Source: Blastobasis lacticolella
Taxonomy: Eukaryota; Arthropoda; Insecta; Lepidoptera; Blastobasidae
Assembly (NCBI GenBank): GCA_905147135.1
Contig: LR990040.1
Coordinates: 25,061,857 to 25,125,856 of the forward strand
DNA length: 64,000 bases
Direction: 5' to 3'
Under the pieces are notes generated by a model. The model searched no databases. It saw nothing but the letters and a program-made list of their open reading frames with translations, and had not been told where the DNA came from. Made by a program: the position numbers and the translations under genes. Shown in pieces: positions 10,785-22,577 of the stretch (position 1 is the stretch's first letter; every line of letters begins with the position of its first letter).

Positions 10785-11800
10785 TATTTTATTTTTATTG
10801 TATTTATTTATTCAGGAAACAAACAGTCTTTTAACAAAATTACATGCAATTTCATTTCACAAACAGACCTACAGTTCCATATAAAATTAAACTAGTTTTA
10901 CTATAACTAGTCGAGCAGAAAGAGACTATTGCACGAATACGACACAACATTGCTAGCAACACTTAAAGATTAAACATCGTAATTCAGTATGAAGGTAAAT
11001 ATTTCACAAAATTTTTACGCAAAGGTATTATGAACTACATCAGTTCTATTAATTTCTTTTTAAACTGCGAGATACTTAAGAAAAATACGTCAACACTGCT
11101 TAGATTATTATTGTGATAGTAAAAGGATCGTCTGTAGTAGGTGTATTTTTGGCAAAATTCGTTTTAAACGGTGCCATATAGAATGTATCATGAGAACGTG
11201 AAGGGGGTCCAGGTACCTTAAACGTAATCTTGCCCAGAAGTGTTCCCGAGTCAACATGATTATTAATTATTTTAAAACAGGAATAATGCATCCAGGTAAT
11301 TACGCCTATCTTCCAGTGAATGGATTTTATGTCTCGATGCACTTGTTTCGTAATAAATGAACTGCTGACCAGTCTCATAGTCCAGCGATTTTATAAACTT
11401 ATTTTGACCTTTTCCAATCTTAATATATGAACGATATACTGTGAACTCCAAACTACACTTCCAAATTCTAGATTACTCCGGACATATTATGAATAATATA
11501 ACGTTTTTAAGGTAACAACTTTTTGAAAGGATTTCCCAATCGAAGGGTAAATCCCAGTTTTTAAATGCTTTGGAGATTATATTATCAATATAAATATTAA
11601 AATGCAGTTTCGAGTCCAGAGCAATCCCAAGGTCCCGAAGTTTAATCTTGACTCATACACTTGACATTGAAATAGTGAGATAGGTTGAAAACAGTGCGTA
11701 TTGTGTCACATTTAATAATTTATGACCATTTCCTTTGTCGGTAGATTGCACTTCACTAGTTCTTTGTTCCGATTTTTTTACATTTATTTGTTAAAATTGT
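10785..11800 (-). pseudogene. LINE fragment: RT thumb and C-terminus with 3' tail (duplicated)
   Basis: Read on the minus strand, degenerate coding such as IKLRDLGIALDSKLHFN at about 11650 leads through SIHWKIGVITWMHYSC to a VDSGTLLGKITFKVP block. These are the post-palm and C-terminal blocks of a Jockey-superfamily LINE. An AATAAATAAATAC-type tail at about 10815 marks the 3' end. Several stops interrupt it. The related stretch in copy 2 (about 20130-20760) has lost the tail through a ~370-bp deletion. The LINE was therefore in place before the duplication. Confidence 0.65.
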
Positions 11801-12050
11801 TTATTTTCACTAAATATTGTTTAATATTGCGTTTATTTTGGGTTTTGTACAGTTTACAAATCGATTCACATCGATAGATGTCGTTACTCTTCGTCGTACA
11901 ACTTGCCAAATTTAAGCGTTTATAATTCGCTCTAAATGTAGATACCACTTTCAATTATTATTTGTACTATATTACATTAAAATAAAACACTTATTTAACT
12001 GTAGAATGTATAAATTATTTCAAAAAATTAATTGACGTTGAACTAGTGTT

Positions 12051-12074
12051 TTATTTTATTTTATTTTATTTGGA
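12051..12074. repeat. TTTTA simple repeat
   Basis: A short run of TTTTA units lies in the shared flank of copy 1. It is shorter in copy 2, at about 20948-20960. Confidence 0.7.
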
Positions 12075-12159
12075 AGACCAACAGCTATCCAACAACATAA
12101 TAATAACAATCTTACGAAACAGAAAGCCAATTACAGGTCTTCGCTGATACGTGACGCCT

Positions 12160-13070
12160 TTGGAATACAAATAAGAAAATCTGTTGATACACCTATACCG
12201 AGAATAAATTGGACACTTAAAACTAATACAGTAGTACCACAGTATTACTACAACTAGTACACTACTACTAGTACTACTACAGTATCTACATATTACACAT
12301 AAACTAAATTTAAAACTATTACAATATTATACTAGTAGTTCGACAACCAAACATGCTCGCCAACTATGTAACAAATTAAGAAATTATTAATATAAGAAAA
12401 TTATTTGTCAAAAGCCCTCCGCGTTACAAGAACGTCTTGCCGCTACAACACTTGTATTAAATAGTTCTGTATCAGTTTCCAACGCTAAGTTATTAAAGTT
12501 CGTACAAGCACGCCAGAGGAATGAATTCTGAGTGTAATTAGTAAATACAGCGCTAAGGGAGAATACATTATTATGACGTAGATTTCTTACGGGCACACAT
12601 ACATTTAATTTAGAAAGAAGCTCGGGACAATCAATAGTGCCAGTGGAAATTTTCAATAAAAATACCATGTCTGCGGTCGACCGGAACCAAATGGTGTCGA
12701 CTACACACATCCAGATAATTCTCTGAGTGATACTCCTCACCTAGGCGAAAGCTCAAGTAACGAACAAACCTTCTCTGAATGTTCTCGATGCGCCCGACGT
12801 ATACCATATATGCAGGGTTCCAAATTTGAGACGCGTACTCCAGGTTACTGCGCACGCAAGTGCAATAAATAATTTTTAAAGTTTTCGCTTTGGAGAAGTC
12901 CCTGGAGCAACGCATCACAAATCCCAACATTTTAAATGGTTTATTGATGATGGCATTCATGTGAACGTCGAACATTAGTTTGCAGTCGTGTATTACACCT
13001 AAATCGCTGTATGTATAAATGTTTACGTAAGGGTGCTGCTACCACTCTTTCCTACGGTACAGGCAGTTCT
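12160..13070 (-). pseudogene. LINE fragment B: RT C-terminal region and 3' UTR
   Basis: On the minus strand the frame from about 13050 reads SDLGVIHDCKLMFDVHMN, then KTLKIIYCTCVRSNLEYASQ, IWNPAY and RIENIQRRFVRYLSF. These are the conserved C-terminal blocks of Jockey-type LINE RT proteins. A frameshift near 12650 moves the coding to the overlapping frame with CPELLSKLNVCVP. The 3' UTR follows to 12160. A piece of this UTR (12165-12380) recurs at 31476-31690 inside the array. The fragment sits just outside the duplicated block, so it separates the two copies. Confidence 0.75.
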
Positions 13071-13484
13071 CGTTTGTCATAATAAAACCATTTTAAACTA
13101 CTGTGCTGTAGTTTATAGGTAGACAATTTATAAGATTATTTTTTATGAATAGCAAACGCTACATACCATCCTTGCATACATTCCTGCTGCACATCAGTTA
13201 TTGTTGTAAACATCCAACAATATCTGCTGCAACAGAGTGGCTCGAGATTACTTTTCCTTTTTCTGCGTAGTATTGGGATCCTTTCTTAGAAGCAACGACA
13301 AAATTCGGGTATCATATGTCAATTTCATAGAATTGCGCAATATGGCTGCATTTAGAAACACCTGCAAGCAAATAGTCTAGAATAAATTAACGGTTAAACG
13401 AAAATAAATTTAATACAATAGAATATCTTTTGTTTGTAAATTATTTTTGCATGCCTGACGCGCAACGTGAACATCAATTTTAAT
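13071..13484. other. Spacer between the two duplicated blocks
   Basis: AT-rich sequence with no ORF, repeat or RNA feature that I can support. It has no counterpart to the left of copy 1, where the Gypsy LTR lies. Confidence 0.5.
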
Positions 13485-15482
13485 GTTCATTCAAAAGTCA
13501 GACATAAGCTCCTACTAATAGTGTAAACATGAACCAATCTGGTCAATTTCCCCTGTTTCCAGGGTCACTGAGGTTAAGTAATCTGCCAAATCCCGGATTA
13601 TGGTCAAAGCACAATCGGGACATTTGCGCAACGATGATTATTATAGCTGTAGATAACATAAACGTATAAATGAAAAAGGAAAATTAATTTTATTATCAGC
13701 AAGATATTACATACCATCAGATATTCTTGTGCTAATATGGATGATGAAAGAGTGTGGCTGAACACTTGGGCAAATGAAATTTCATAACTAAAAATCAGAC
13801 TTACCTTTTTCTACTTTTTCCCCAGATTGTATATTTGTAGTGCATTAGAAACTATTTATTCCGAAAACATTTTCATAAATGTGGAACATAATTCAGTTTT
13901 CTCTCTCCATACAGGCTCTCCAGCACAGCTAGCACAAGTGTGTTCTCGCACACGATCCTGAGACCCACCACCACCCATGGTCCTACCGACCTCTCGGTCA
14001 AACGGATCGCGTCAGACCGAATCACGGAAGGTGCGCGCAGTACTTGCCGGTAGCTCTTTTCCAAACGCGCACTGCTTGACTCCCTACAAGTTTGTCCTAT
14101 TTTTATCCACTCTACCTTTTATAGAGCTTGAACAGCACAAATAACATTGTCGCCGCCGTTAGCGTCACCTACTTGAAGCACGTCTTGGTGGCCGTCACAC
14201 ATCCTTTTCTTGAGTCATAATACACAAAACCCTGTGAAGCGCGCGAAATTTCCCTCCGAAGATACGAGTTCCCCAAAATGAATTGGTCTGGCACACGATA
14301 GGCGAGGCGCGTCATAGATACTGCTATCTATTTGTGTTGATCATAGTATTGAGAGACGGAAACAAATGTGTCTCTCGCGGCGCGAGATGTGTCGCGGGCG
14401 CACTTGTGATAGTCTTGCTGCCATCCATGTCACATATAGTGGCCAAACTGGTCATAGTGGTATATACTGTATTACTCGTTGTCTGATTTCACCAATCACA
14501 ATTACTAATATTTATCCAACGATTGTATTTGATCTTCCTTGTGCCCCATAAAATTGGAAGTCTTCTATGAGATCGTGTCTTGGAGAGGGCAAAAGTTTTT
14601 AAATACATCTCATCAATTATATTTATTTCATGCTTTCACATTCTTTTAGTATCAATGTTGGAAGAACTGACAACTCACGTTCACTCTAAAAATAAGTGTA
14701 TTTATGGGCAGTATTGTTGGTATATTGTAAAAAGGTAAAAAGTCTACAATGGCATTTAAACCAAACTAGGACGTAGTATAAGTGAATTTACTTTCCAACT
14801 CTTGAGGTACCTAAGCCGATATGTAGAATTACAGCAACTTAGCCACCTTCGTCGTCGCGTTCATCAAAGTCTCCGCAAATATATTGATGAGGTAACTCAT
14901 ACGTAACAGGTGTAGACGTATCGCGAGACTTCATCAAACAATCTGCAAAGACTACGCCGTTATCTTCGCCGCCGCCCTCATGCCGCCGCCTTTGTCAAAG
15001 TCTTCGAAGATATTTTGTTGAGGTCGTACGTGATAGGTGTATATTGACAATGGTAACGTAGCCTTCGCCGAAGTCTACGTGGTCAATTCGAAGACGTCGT
15101 GCAATATCATTAAACAATTTAATTTATTCTAAATTTATGTTATCAATAAAATCCATAAAGTTAAGACTCGAATACAATACATTAATTTCAACAAGCAAAT
15201 GTCAATTTATCATTACAGATCAACCAACTTATCTGTTAACTGACGTTTGTCTCCACCGTTGCACTGGAACGTAGTAGATGCGTAAGTCGAATGAAGTTAT
15301 ATTTACTATACATATATATTTTACCTACTACTCGATTGTATATTTATATGTGGCGTTTATACAGTACGACTTATTTTAAAGGCATGAAACTGCAAGGGAA
15401 AGTCTTTCAGCTTACCCCACACCAAGTGGTCTGTTTTGTATAGTGTTGTAGGTTGCGTAATAGTTTTGATGGGTTACTATGG
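13485..15482 (+). other. Non-coding leader of the chimeric LINE block, copy 2
   Basis: Counterpart of 3646-5681, differing by a few substitutions and the 36-bp deletion. No supported gene. Confidence 0.5.
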
Positions 15483-15784
15483 TAAAATTTAGTATCAAGC
15501 GGAAGGTAAAGTTAGGCCTATTTAATGCGAGGTCCTTGGGCACGCGTCACGATGAATTCGATGTGGCGATGCAAATATACAGTGTTGATGTGATGGCCAT
15601 CAATGAGACGTAGCTGAGAGTGAGGGAAAATGGACGTGCTCCAGGGGTACCAGGTTACCGGCTGCGCTACCTGCCGCGCCCAGCGGGCGTGCGTGAGCTG
15701 GGTGGAGGTGTCGGGTTCTATGTCAGGCAGGGGGTGGCCGTGAGAGTATTGCCTCATCCGACGGCGCCGCTTGTCGAGCAAATC
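15483..15784 (+). pseudogene. LINE endonuclease N-terminal fragment (foreign family), copy 2
   Basis: It encodes the same partial endonuclease as at 5682-5980, with the same TAG (15611-15613) in place of the conserved Trp codon. Downstream of the TAG its frame continues without a stop through the junction into ORF1. One open frame (15620-16321, no upstream ATG) therefore joins GGGVGFYVRQG to the ORF1 Met at 15827. Confidence 0.75.
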
Positions 15785-15826
15785 TACGCAAAGCTACGCC
15801 GTACGCTGTGCACGCGTAGGTACACG

Positions 15827-17006
15827 ATGATACGTTCACCTCCAAAATCAAAATCGTCAGCCGATAATGACAACCGGAATAACTTAAGTGACCCGTCTAA
15901 GTGCGCGTCTTGTAATGTAGTGATAAACGAACTTTTGGCATTTGTTACGGACAAGGTAGATACTTTGCCCGAAGCTGGAATTGTACAGATTTGTAAAAGT
16001 GCTTACTCATGTAAAGAAATTGAAGATGCCCGCCAAATCGCTATGAAATTACTAGCTCCAGCGAAAATAATTACGAGACGAAAGAAAGGATCTGAACATA
16101 AAAGTATTTTAGGAATTGTCAAGGTAATTAAAGAATTTGAACCTACTAGTTTGCCCGTTATTGTTGCTAAAACTTATCACACTTTCGATCATATTGATGT
16201 GACGAGTTTCTTAAAGGAAATAACGTTATTAAAACGTGAGCTGGAAGAGCTAAAGGCTAACAAGTTGCCTAGTACAGAGTCTAGTAGTACCTTGTCTAAC
16301 GAATTAATGACTCTAAGTTGAAAGTATTAAACAGTTATTACTGAATTCATCCCATCAATACAATGCGAAGAGTAATGTACAAACCGAAAAAATTAAAGAA
16401 GACGTCAATGCTCCGTGTTTTAATACAAGCGGTTCGCAACTCAACTTAACAGCACTGCCGCAAGCGAGTGTTCCTTATCACTCTATCGACAACGTGTACC
16501 GTGCGTTTCTCACCACCGAGGCGCCTACCGGCAAATGTGATAGTATGTTAAACGTACCGTCATATCGAGACATTATTGTCAATAAGCAGCAGACGATTTC
16601 AAACTGTAACTCTGACGCGTTTAAGAGCACGTTACCACGTAGTGATGGGTTTGTTGTTGTTGAGAGTCGGAAACGTAGAAAAAATAATAACTTATGCGGA
16701 TCATCACAGACGTCGAGCAAACTACAAGTGGCCGAGTTACCCGCTTCGATTTACGTGTCGAGGCTGTCTAAAACTACAACTGTAGAACATATTAAGGAGC
16801 ATATACAGGATATGGGTGAAACTTGTATCGATGTTCTTCTACTCATTCAGAAATATGAAACTTCTTTCAATTCATTTAAAGTGCTCATACCTAGAAATAA
16901 AATAGACGTCTTCCTAGCAAATAACTTTTGGCCGGAAGGAATTAAATATAGACTATTCCGTGAACGCTCGAAAGAGGTCCTAAGTACAGAAGTTGATGTT
17001 ATATAA
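15827..17006 (+). pseudogene. LINE family A ORF1, copy 2 (one frameshift)
   Basis: This is the better preserved ORF1. The first frame (15827-16321) encodes 164 residues with a Cys-containing N-terminus (CASC near residue 27) and a Lys/Glu-rich helix (LLKRELEELKANK). A frameshift near 16315 moves the coding into the frame that runs from 16323 to 17006. That frame includes ASIYVSRLSKTTTVEHIKEH, which may be an RNA-binding fold, and a C-terminal FKVLIPRNKIDVF segment. The frameshift is shared with copy 1 and so predates the duplication. ORF2 starts 6 bases downstream, as is common in CR1-like LINEs. Confidence 0.78.
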
Positions 17007-17012
17007 TTTACA

Positions 17013-19851
17013 ATGGGTACAAATAATAATAACTTTACATGCGTTAAATCGCAAATATCGACGGTTGGCTATAATTGCAAGTCCCTCAAGAGGTCGGCCG
17101 ATTATGTGCGTGAACTCTGTGATACAGCTGATATCCTGCTATTGCAGGAGACTTGGTTACTGCCGCATGACCTTGACTATGTACAATCTATTCATGGAGA
17201 GTTCCTAGGTATTGCTAAGTCATCTGTGGATACCTCGGCAGGGATGTTGCGCGGTAGACCGTATGGTGGTCTGGCAATACTCTGGAGGAAAGAAAAAATT
17301 CCAAATGTAAAGGAGGTACACTGTATTAACACTAGGATTAGTGCTATATGTATAGGTATCGGTTTAAGATCGATTCTAGTAATAAATGTATACATGCCTA
17401 CAGATAATTCCGAATTAGATAGTCTAACTGAGTTCATAAGCTGCCTTGGTTGTATAAACGCCATAATTGAAGAAAATAGTGTAGAGGCTTGTCACGTATT
17501 GAGTGATTTCAATGCACACCCGAGCGCTCGTTTTGGTAGAGAATTACAAAATTTTTGCACTGAACAACGTGGCATTGTGCTGATGTGAAACTATTAGACG
17601 TGGACTCTGAAATATTCACATTTATAAGTGACGCTCATGGTTCATGCAGATGGCTAGACCATTGTTTGGCTACAAAGCTGCGTGAGACTCCATTGTTTCT
17701 GTTGTCGAGTCCAGGGTGTGTCATGGTCTGATCATTTCCCATTGCGAGCTTTAGCAAATATTGAACGTATTTCAGAGCGCACTGTTAAAAACTCACCTAT
17801 CAAACAAGGGGGAATTCGATGGGGTTCCAGAAATGCTCATCAACAAGACTGTTATTACGAATTTTGTAACATTAATTTAAACAAAATTAATGATTCCTTA
17901 ATTTGTCACATGTGCGATAAGGCTGTAAACTGTTGTAACATAGAAGAACACTATATGTTTATTGACAAATTGTATAACAACACTGTGTCTGTGCTTAGTA
18001 ACGGTGCGAAGCTGACGTTCGATTCTCGTCCCGATGGTGGCAAAAATAATAAGCAGATAATAGGCTGGAACCACCATGTCAAAGATTACCACCTTCTCTA
18101 TAGATCGTGTTTTAGTACCTGGGATGCTTGCGGAAAGCCATCTGATGGTCCTTACTATGAAGCAATGTGCACATATCGTAGAGACTTTAAAAATAAACTT
18201 AAACGGTGTCAGAAAAATGAAGCCAGAATAAAATTTGACTTTTTGGCTACAGCGAGAAATGACAAAAATTTCAGTAAATTCTGGAAAGAAACCAAGAAAT
18301 TTGGATCTAAACAGGCACTTCGTATAAGCGTTGACGGTTTTCAGGATCCTGTGGAGATAGCAAATAAGTTTAGGAGCAACTTCATGCTCAGTCCAGAATT
18401 ATTCACTAAGCGCCTTGCTGGTGGCCGTCCTATTGATGATTCAGTGGCTACAGGTTGTCACGACCAGGTCAGGTTCTCTCCTGATAATGTTGCTAAGGAT
18501 GTGAAAGGCATAACAAAGGGTAAATCACCTGGATATGACGAGTTATGCCTCGAGCATATACTTTTTGCCGGCAAGATGTTGTATGGAAAATTATCTCAAT
18601 TGTTCAATTTATGTTTAAAATATACGTACCTTCCACCTGAACTCATGCGTACAGTGGTGCCAATGCCTATTGTCAAAAATAGGACAGGCGATCTGGCAAG
18701 CTCTGGGAATTACCGACCAATATATCTGGGACCAGTGATAGGGAAGGTGCTGGAGAGGTTATTGCAGCCCGAACTGGTTAAATGTTTGAGAATTAATTAT
18801 GCACAGTTTGGCTTTCGTCCCGGTCTCGGAACAGACTCCGCCCTCGTAAGTTTAAAGCAAGCAGTGAATTATTACCTGAGTCGTAATACATCCGTGTATG
18901 CCTGTTTCCTGGACCAGAGTCGTGTGTTTGATTTAGTTAATTACCAAATTCTCTGGAGCAAGCTGCGCGACTCGGGAGCACCGGAGGAACTGGCGGGGTC
19001 TGCTGCGGTACTGGTACGGAGGTCAAACCAATCATGTTAAATGGGACGGCACGACATCTAACTCCTATAAGTCAGAATGCGGGGTTCGTCAAGGAGGGCT
19101 CACGTCGCCGGACCTTTTTAACCTGTACATCAATGGCCTTATAGAGGAACTGAGGGACACCAAAAAGGGGTGTCATATTGGTACTACTTGTATCAATAGT
19201 ATCAACGACCTGGTGTTGCTCAGTCCCTCTATTAAAGGTTTATGTCAATTGCTTTTGGTCTGCGAGAGTTATGTTAACGCTCATGGACTAAAATATAATG
19301 TCAACAAAACGGAACTGATGGTGTTCAGAGCAGGGAAGGGTCCGAACCGTGTGCCTGAAGTTAGGCTGAATGGTATGCCAGTTCGGGTTGTACGGCAATT
19401 CAAATACCTGGGCCATATTATCACGGACGACATGCGAGACGATAAGGATATGGAGCGAGAGAGACGAGCGTTAGCCATCAGAGGGAATATGGTAGCACGC
19501 ATATTTGGGGGGTGTGGCGATGAGGTAAAACTGTCCTTATTCAATGCGTTTTGCCAAAGTTTCTACACCTGCCAACTCTGGGTGCAATATCGTAGAAAGA
19601 CCTTCAGTACCATAAGAATTCAATATAATGATATATTTCGAATTCTTATGCGTCTGCACAGCAGTGCCTCAAGCATGTTCGCCGACGCGAGAGTGGCCGA
19701 TTTCTTTGCCATTATCCGGTCTCGCATCGCCTCTTTCTGGGACAGGCTGCGCTGTTCCAGTAACAGTATCCTTCAAGCGGTGTGTAAAGACTTCAACTCA
19801 GATATCTATAAATATTGGATATCTGTTCATCGGGACGAGAATCGAAAATGA
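17013..19851 (+). pseudogene. LINE family A ORF2, copy 2: endonuclease and reverse transcriptase without YxDD
   Basis: ORF2 nicks the target and copies the RNA there. Domains in order are the endonuclease (17013-17740: LLLQETWLLP, SDFNAHP, RWLDHC, SWSDHFPL, spread over three frames) and the RT (NYRPI, GFRPGLGTDSAL, CFLDQSRVFDLVNY, GVRQGG). A frameshift near 18990 separates the early RT (frame ending 19040) from the rest (frame ending 19851). The catalytic box reads SINDLVLL at about 19195-19218 instead of the family's YADD form, so the active-site Asp pair is lost. The thumb and C-terminal region (KYLGHIITDD, FYTCQLWVQY, SSASSMFADARV) is complete. The element is dead on several counts. Confidence 0.85.
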
Positions 19852-20060
19852 TTGAATTGACTACATAATTGAAATTAAGTTTGTACTCGACTGGTTTATA
19901 TACATGTAAATCTAGATTTGTAAGTAATAGATAAATTAAGTGAATGACTTGTGTTTGTGACTAATTTACACCTTTTACATGTAAATTTAGTATATATTTT
20001 TGACTGTATATTAACTGTGTATCCGACTGTAATTGTATTAATTTATGGGTTTTTTAAATG
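19852..20060 (+). other. 3' UTR of LINE family A, copy 2
   Basis: AT-rich sequence from the ORF2 stop to the point where homology with copy 1 resumes (GTTATCGGCAAACGG). It contains two near-repeats of TACATGTAAATTTAG. No poly(A) tail or target duplication was found. Confidence 0.55.
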
Positions 20061-20129
20061 TTATCGGCAAACGGCAACACAGAAGTCATAGGAACAGCAT
20101 ACAGACTGCCTTGGCTGAGCCCTGGGATA

Positions 20130-20760
20130 TTTATTTTATTTTTAAACGGTGCCATATAGAATGTATCATGAGAACGTGAAGAGGGTCGAGGTACCTTAAA
20201 CGTAATCATGCCCAGAAGCGTTCCCGAGTCAACATGATTATTAATTATTTTAAAACAGGAGTAATGCATCCAGGTAAACGCCTATCTATCACTTGTTTCG
20301 TAATCAATGAACTGCTGACCGGTCCCATAGTCCAGCGATTTTATAAACTTATTTTGACCTTTTCCAATCTTGATATATGAACGATATACTGTGAACTCCA
20401 AACTACACTTCCAAATTCTAGATTACTCCGGACATATGAATAATATAACGTTTTTAAGGTAACAACTTTTTGAAAGGTTTTCCCAATCGAAGGGTTGATC
20501 CCAGTTTTTAAATGCTTTGGAGATTATATTATCAATATTAAATTAAAATGCAGTTTCGAGTCGAGAGCAATCCCAAGGTCCCGAAGTTTAATCTTGACTC
20601 ATACACTTGACATTGAAATAGTGAGATAGGTTGAAAACAGTGCGTATTGTGTCACATTTAATAATTTATGACCATTTCCTTTGTCGGTAGATTGCACTTC
20701 ACTAGTTCTTTGTTCCGATTTTTTTACATTTATTTGTTAAAATTGTTTGTTTTCACTAAA
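20130..20760 (-). pseudogene. LINE C-terminal fragment, copy 2 of 10785-11800
   Basis: Carries the same decayed minus-strand coding as in copy 1, including MHYSCFKIINNHVDSGTLLG near 20268. The 3' tail is deleted and there are several small indels. Confidence 0.6.
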
Positions 20761-20832
20761 TATTGCTAAATATTTAAGCGTTTATAATTCGCTCTAAATG
20801 TAGATACCACTTTCAATTATTATTTGTACTAT

Positions 20833-20898
20833 ATTATATTAAAATAAAACACTTATTTAACTGTCTACAGTTAAATAAGTGTTTTATTTTAATATAAT
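20833..20898. repeat. Perfect 32-bp inverted repeat with a 2-bp spacer
   Basis: The left arm (20833-20864) and right arm (20867-20898) are exact reverse complements, centred on ACTGT-CT-ACAGT. Copy 1 (near 11960-12010) has only one arm. The inverted duplication therefore arose after the segmental duplication. Confidence 0.92.
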
Positions 20899-21050
20899 TC
20901 TAATGTATAAATTATTTCAAAAAAAATCAATTAACGTTGAACTAGTGTTTTATTTTATTTGGAAGACCAACAGCTATCCAACAACATAATAATAACAATC
21001 TTACGAAACAGAAAGCCAATTACAGGTCTTCGCTGATACGTGACGCCTAT

Positions 21051-21066
21051 AAAAAAAAAAAAAAAA
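21051..21066 (+). repeat. Poly(A) run at the right edge of duplication copy 2
   Basis: Sixteen A residues immediately follow the last shared bases. They could be a retroelement tail or slippage sequence. Confidence 0.7.
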
Positions 21067-21330
21067 CATTTATTCCAATAAAATAACAAAGTCACAACAA
21101 CAAATTCATGAGAGCTAGCCACAACTAACAAGAGTCTTACAGAACTAGGTATTATTGGTCGCCCTGATCCCTAAACTAAGTAAACTTGTATCTTAGGGAT
21201 CAGTGATCCACCAAACGGAGACTAGCATCTCTACACTTAGCCAATAATTAAATATTGGTATAGATCAGCACGTGTTCGCATAGACTAGTATTAAAGGATA
21301 AGAGAGAAAAGGTACTAAAAAGTGCGTGTA

Positions 21331-21378
<48 letters not shown>

Positions 21379-21381
21379 TGT

Positions 21382-21430
<49 letters not shown>

Positions 21431-21470
21431 TGTGTGTGTCTGTGTGTGCGTGTCTGTGTGAGTGAGTGAG
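21331..21470. repeat. (GT)n microsatellite
   Basis: About 140 bp of GT dinucleotides with occasional TCTG and GAGT interruptions. It lies in the 3' UTR of the minus-strand LINE fragment at 21505-21813. The His/Thr-rich reading frames across it are artefacts of the dinucleotide. Confidence 0.97.
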
Positions 21471-21504
21471 TATATGTAACTTCTTAAAAGCAATTTTTAC
21501 CAAA

Positions 21505-21813
21505 CTATTCAGTTCCATCATAATCTAGAGTCATTAACCAGTTTTTCAATTTGAAATGAGATTCGTATTTGCTGAAGGCGTAAATTTTTAGAACTCTGTT
21601 AACTGAGTTATATAGTCTAGATCCGATCGTGTTGAAGTGGCGACCAGCAAATTTAGTACGAGCTGTCTTAGGGTTACAAACTGGGAGACCCGGCCGCCTA
21701 CGTAGGACACTGTCCTCCACGGGGAGCTCAGTGTGCCGCCTGATGACGGCACGTAACACAAAGAGTTGCCTCACGGTGAGCACACGGCATTCGGAGTACA
21801 GTTTTGTGGTCAA
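21505..21813 (-). pseudogene. LINE ORF2 C-terminal tail fragment
   Basis: These 102 codons read CRVLTVRQLFVLRAVIRRH, then LPVCNPKTARTKFAGRHF, then GSRLYNSVNRVLKIYAFSKY and an end LMTLDYDGTE. This layout (a helix, then a TRTKFAGRHF-like block, then a YN-x(8)-Y block) is the extreme C-terminus of a Jockey/CR1-type LINE. Upstream coding is cut off at 21813 by another repeat's tail. The fragment is 5'-truncated, as dead LINE copies often are. Confidence 0.7.
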
Positions 21814-22140
21814 ATCAAATCAAATCAAAATTTCTTTATTGATTAGGACATTAAATATCTCTTTCAATCGTCAAAAAGGAGGGGGGTAGGAAAGTAGGAA
21901 GGAAACACACAGTGACACGCTGACCGCCCTATGTCTGTAGATAAACGTATCCCTCGCCAACCACAACCGAACCGGGCTCGACAATGCCAGACAGAGCCGG
22001 AACGCTATATTATATTATATACTCGTAGGTATGTCTAGTATAATTAAGAAAAACCACCTAAAACTACAGCAAGAGTAAGCCAGTCCACCAAGGCAGCACC
22101 CGTTCACGAGTATAACGCAGGGCCCAGCCATCGTCCAATT
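21809..22140 (-). mobile_element. 3' end of a minus-strand retroelement with a (TTTGA)n tail
   Basis: The + strand shows CAAATCAAATCAAATCAAAA followed by TTTCTTTATT. On the minus strand this is an AATAAAGAAA signal followed by a (TTTGA)n-type tail, a form used by insect LINEs. The body to about 22140 has no coding that I recognise. Confidence 0.45.
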
Positions 22141-22245
22141 CAACCATATTTGAGGGAAAAGAGCGACCCGGCCCCCACGCCACCGCCAGACAGACTTTTA
22201 AGTGAGCGTGCATCACACATGCTGCATGTGATAGGTAGTTGCTCC

Positions 22246-22468
22246 CACCCTACTCTATTCTATCCCTACCCTATCGCTACCTTACCCCTACCCTATCCTA
22301 CCATTGCCTTAACCCTACCCTACCACTACCTTACCCCTACCCCACCACTATCTTACCCCGACCCTACCACTATCTTACCCCTACCCCACCCTATACTACC
22401 TTACCGCTATCTTACTCCTACCCTACCCTACCCCTACTCTAACTACTACCCTACCCCTACCCTAGCGC
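22246..22468. repeat. Degenerate CTACCC/TTACCCC tandem repeat
   Basis: Irregular 5-6 bp units (CTACCC, CTTACCC, CTATCC) fill about 220 bp. The units resemble an imperfect telomere-like or simple satellite, but they are too variable to be the insect TTAGG telomere. A complementary version (GTGTAGGGTAG) is found at 53130-53205. The Pro/Leu/Tyr-rich ORFs across it are not genes. Confidence 0.8.
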
Positions 22469-22577
22469 AGACAGGAGACACCATGTGTGGGAGAGGAAGG
22501 AAAATTAACGCCGCTTCCAAGGTGGTTCTCTGTGGGGGAAAGAAACGGCAAGAAACCCACAGAGCCTACGTTAATTC

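Larger units (their letters stand above)
3646..12159 (+). repeat. Segmental duplication, copy 1
   Basis: This block is repeated at 13485-21048 in the same orientation. The shared sequence starts at GTTCATTCAAAAG and ends at TGACGCCT in both copies. Aligned stretches differ by scattered single bases and a few indels. Copy 1 alone has the Transib-like insertion (6694-8423) and a ~370-bp stretch near 10800-11160, and it lacks the LINE RT half. A 36-bp stretch near 5566-5601 is present here and missing in copy 2. A 30-bp stretch in copy 2 (near 18450) is missing here. Sharing extends beyond the LINE into unrelated flanking repeats, so duplication of a chromosomal block fits better than two independent LINE insertions. 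Confidence 0.88.
13485..21048 (+). repeat. Segmental duplication, copy 2
   Basis: Direct repeat of 3646-12159. It has the empty site for the Transib-like element, a complete LINE 3' half, a 36-bp deletion near 15404, and a new perfect palindrome at 20833-20898. The right edge stops at TGACGCCT, followed by a poly(A) run at 21051-21066. Confidence 0.88.

Noticed and set aside
21248..21521. His/Thr-rich ORFs on the minus strand
   Set aside because: They are translations of the (GT)n microsatellite.
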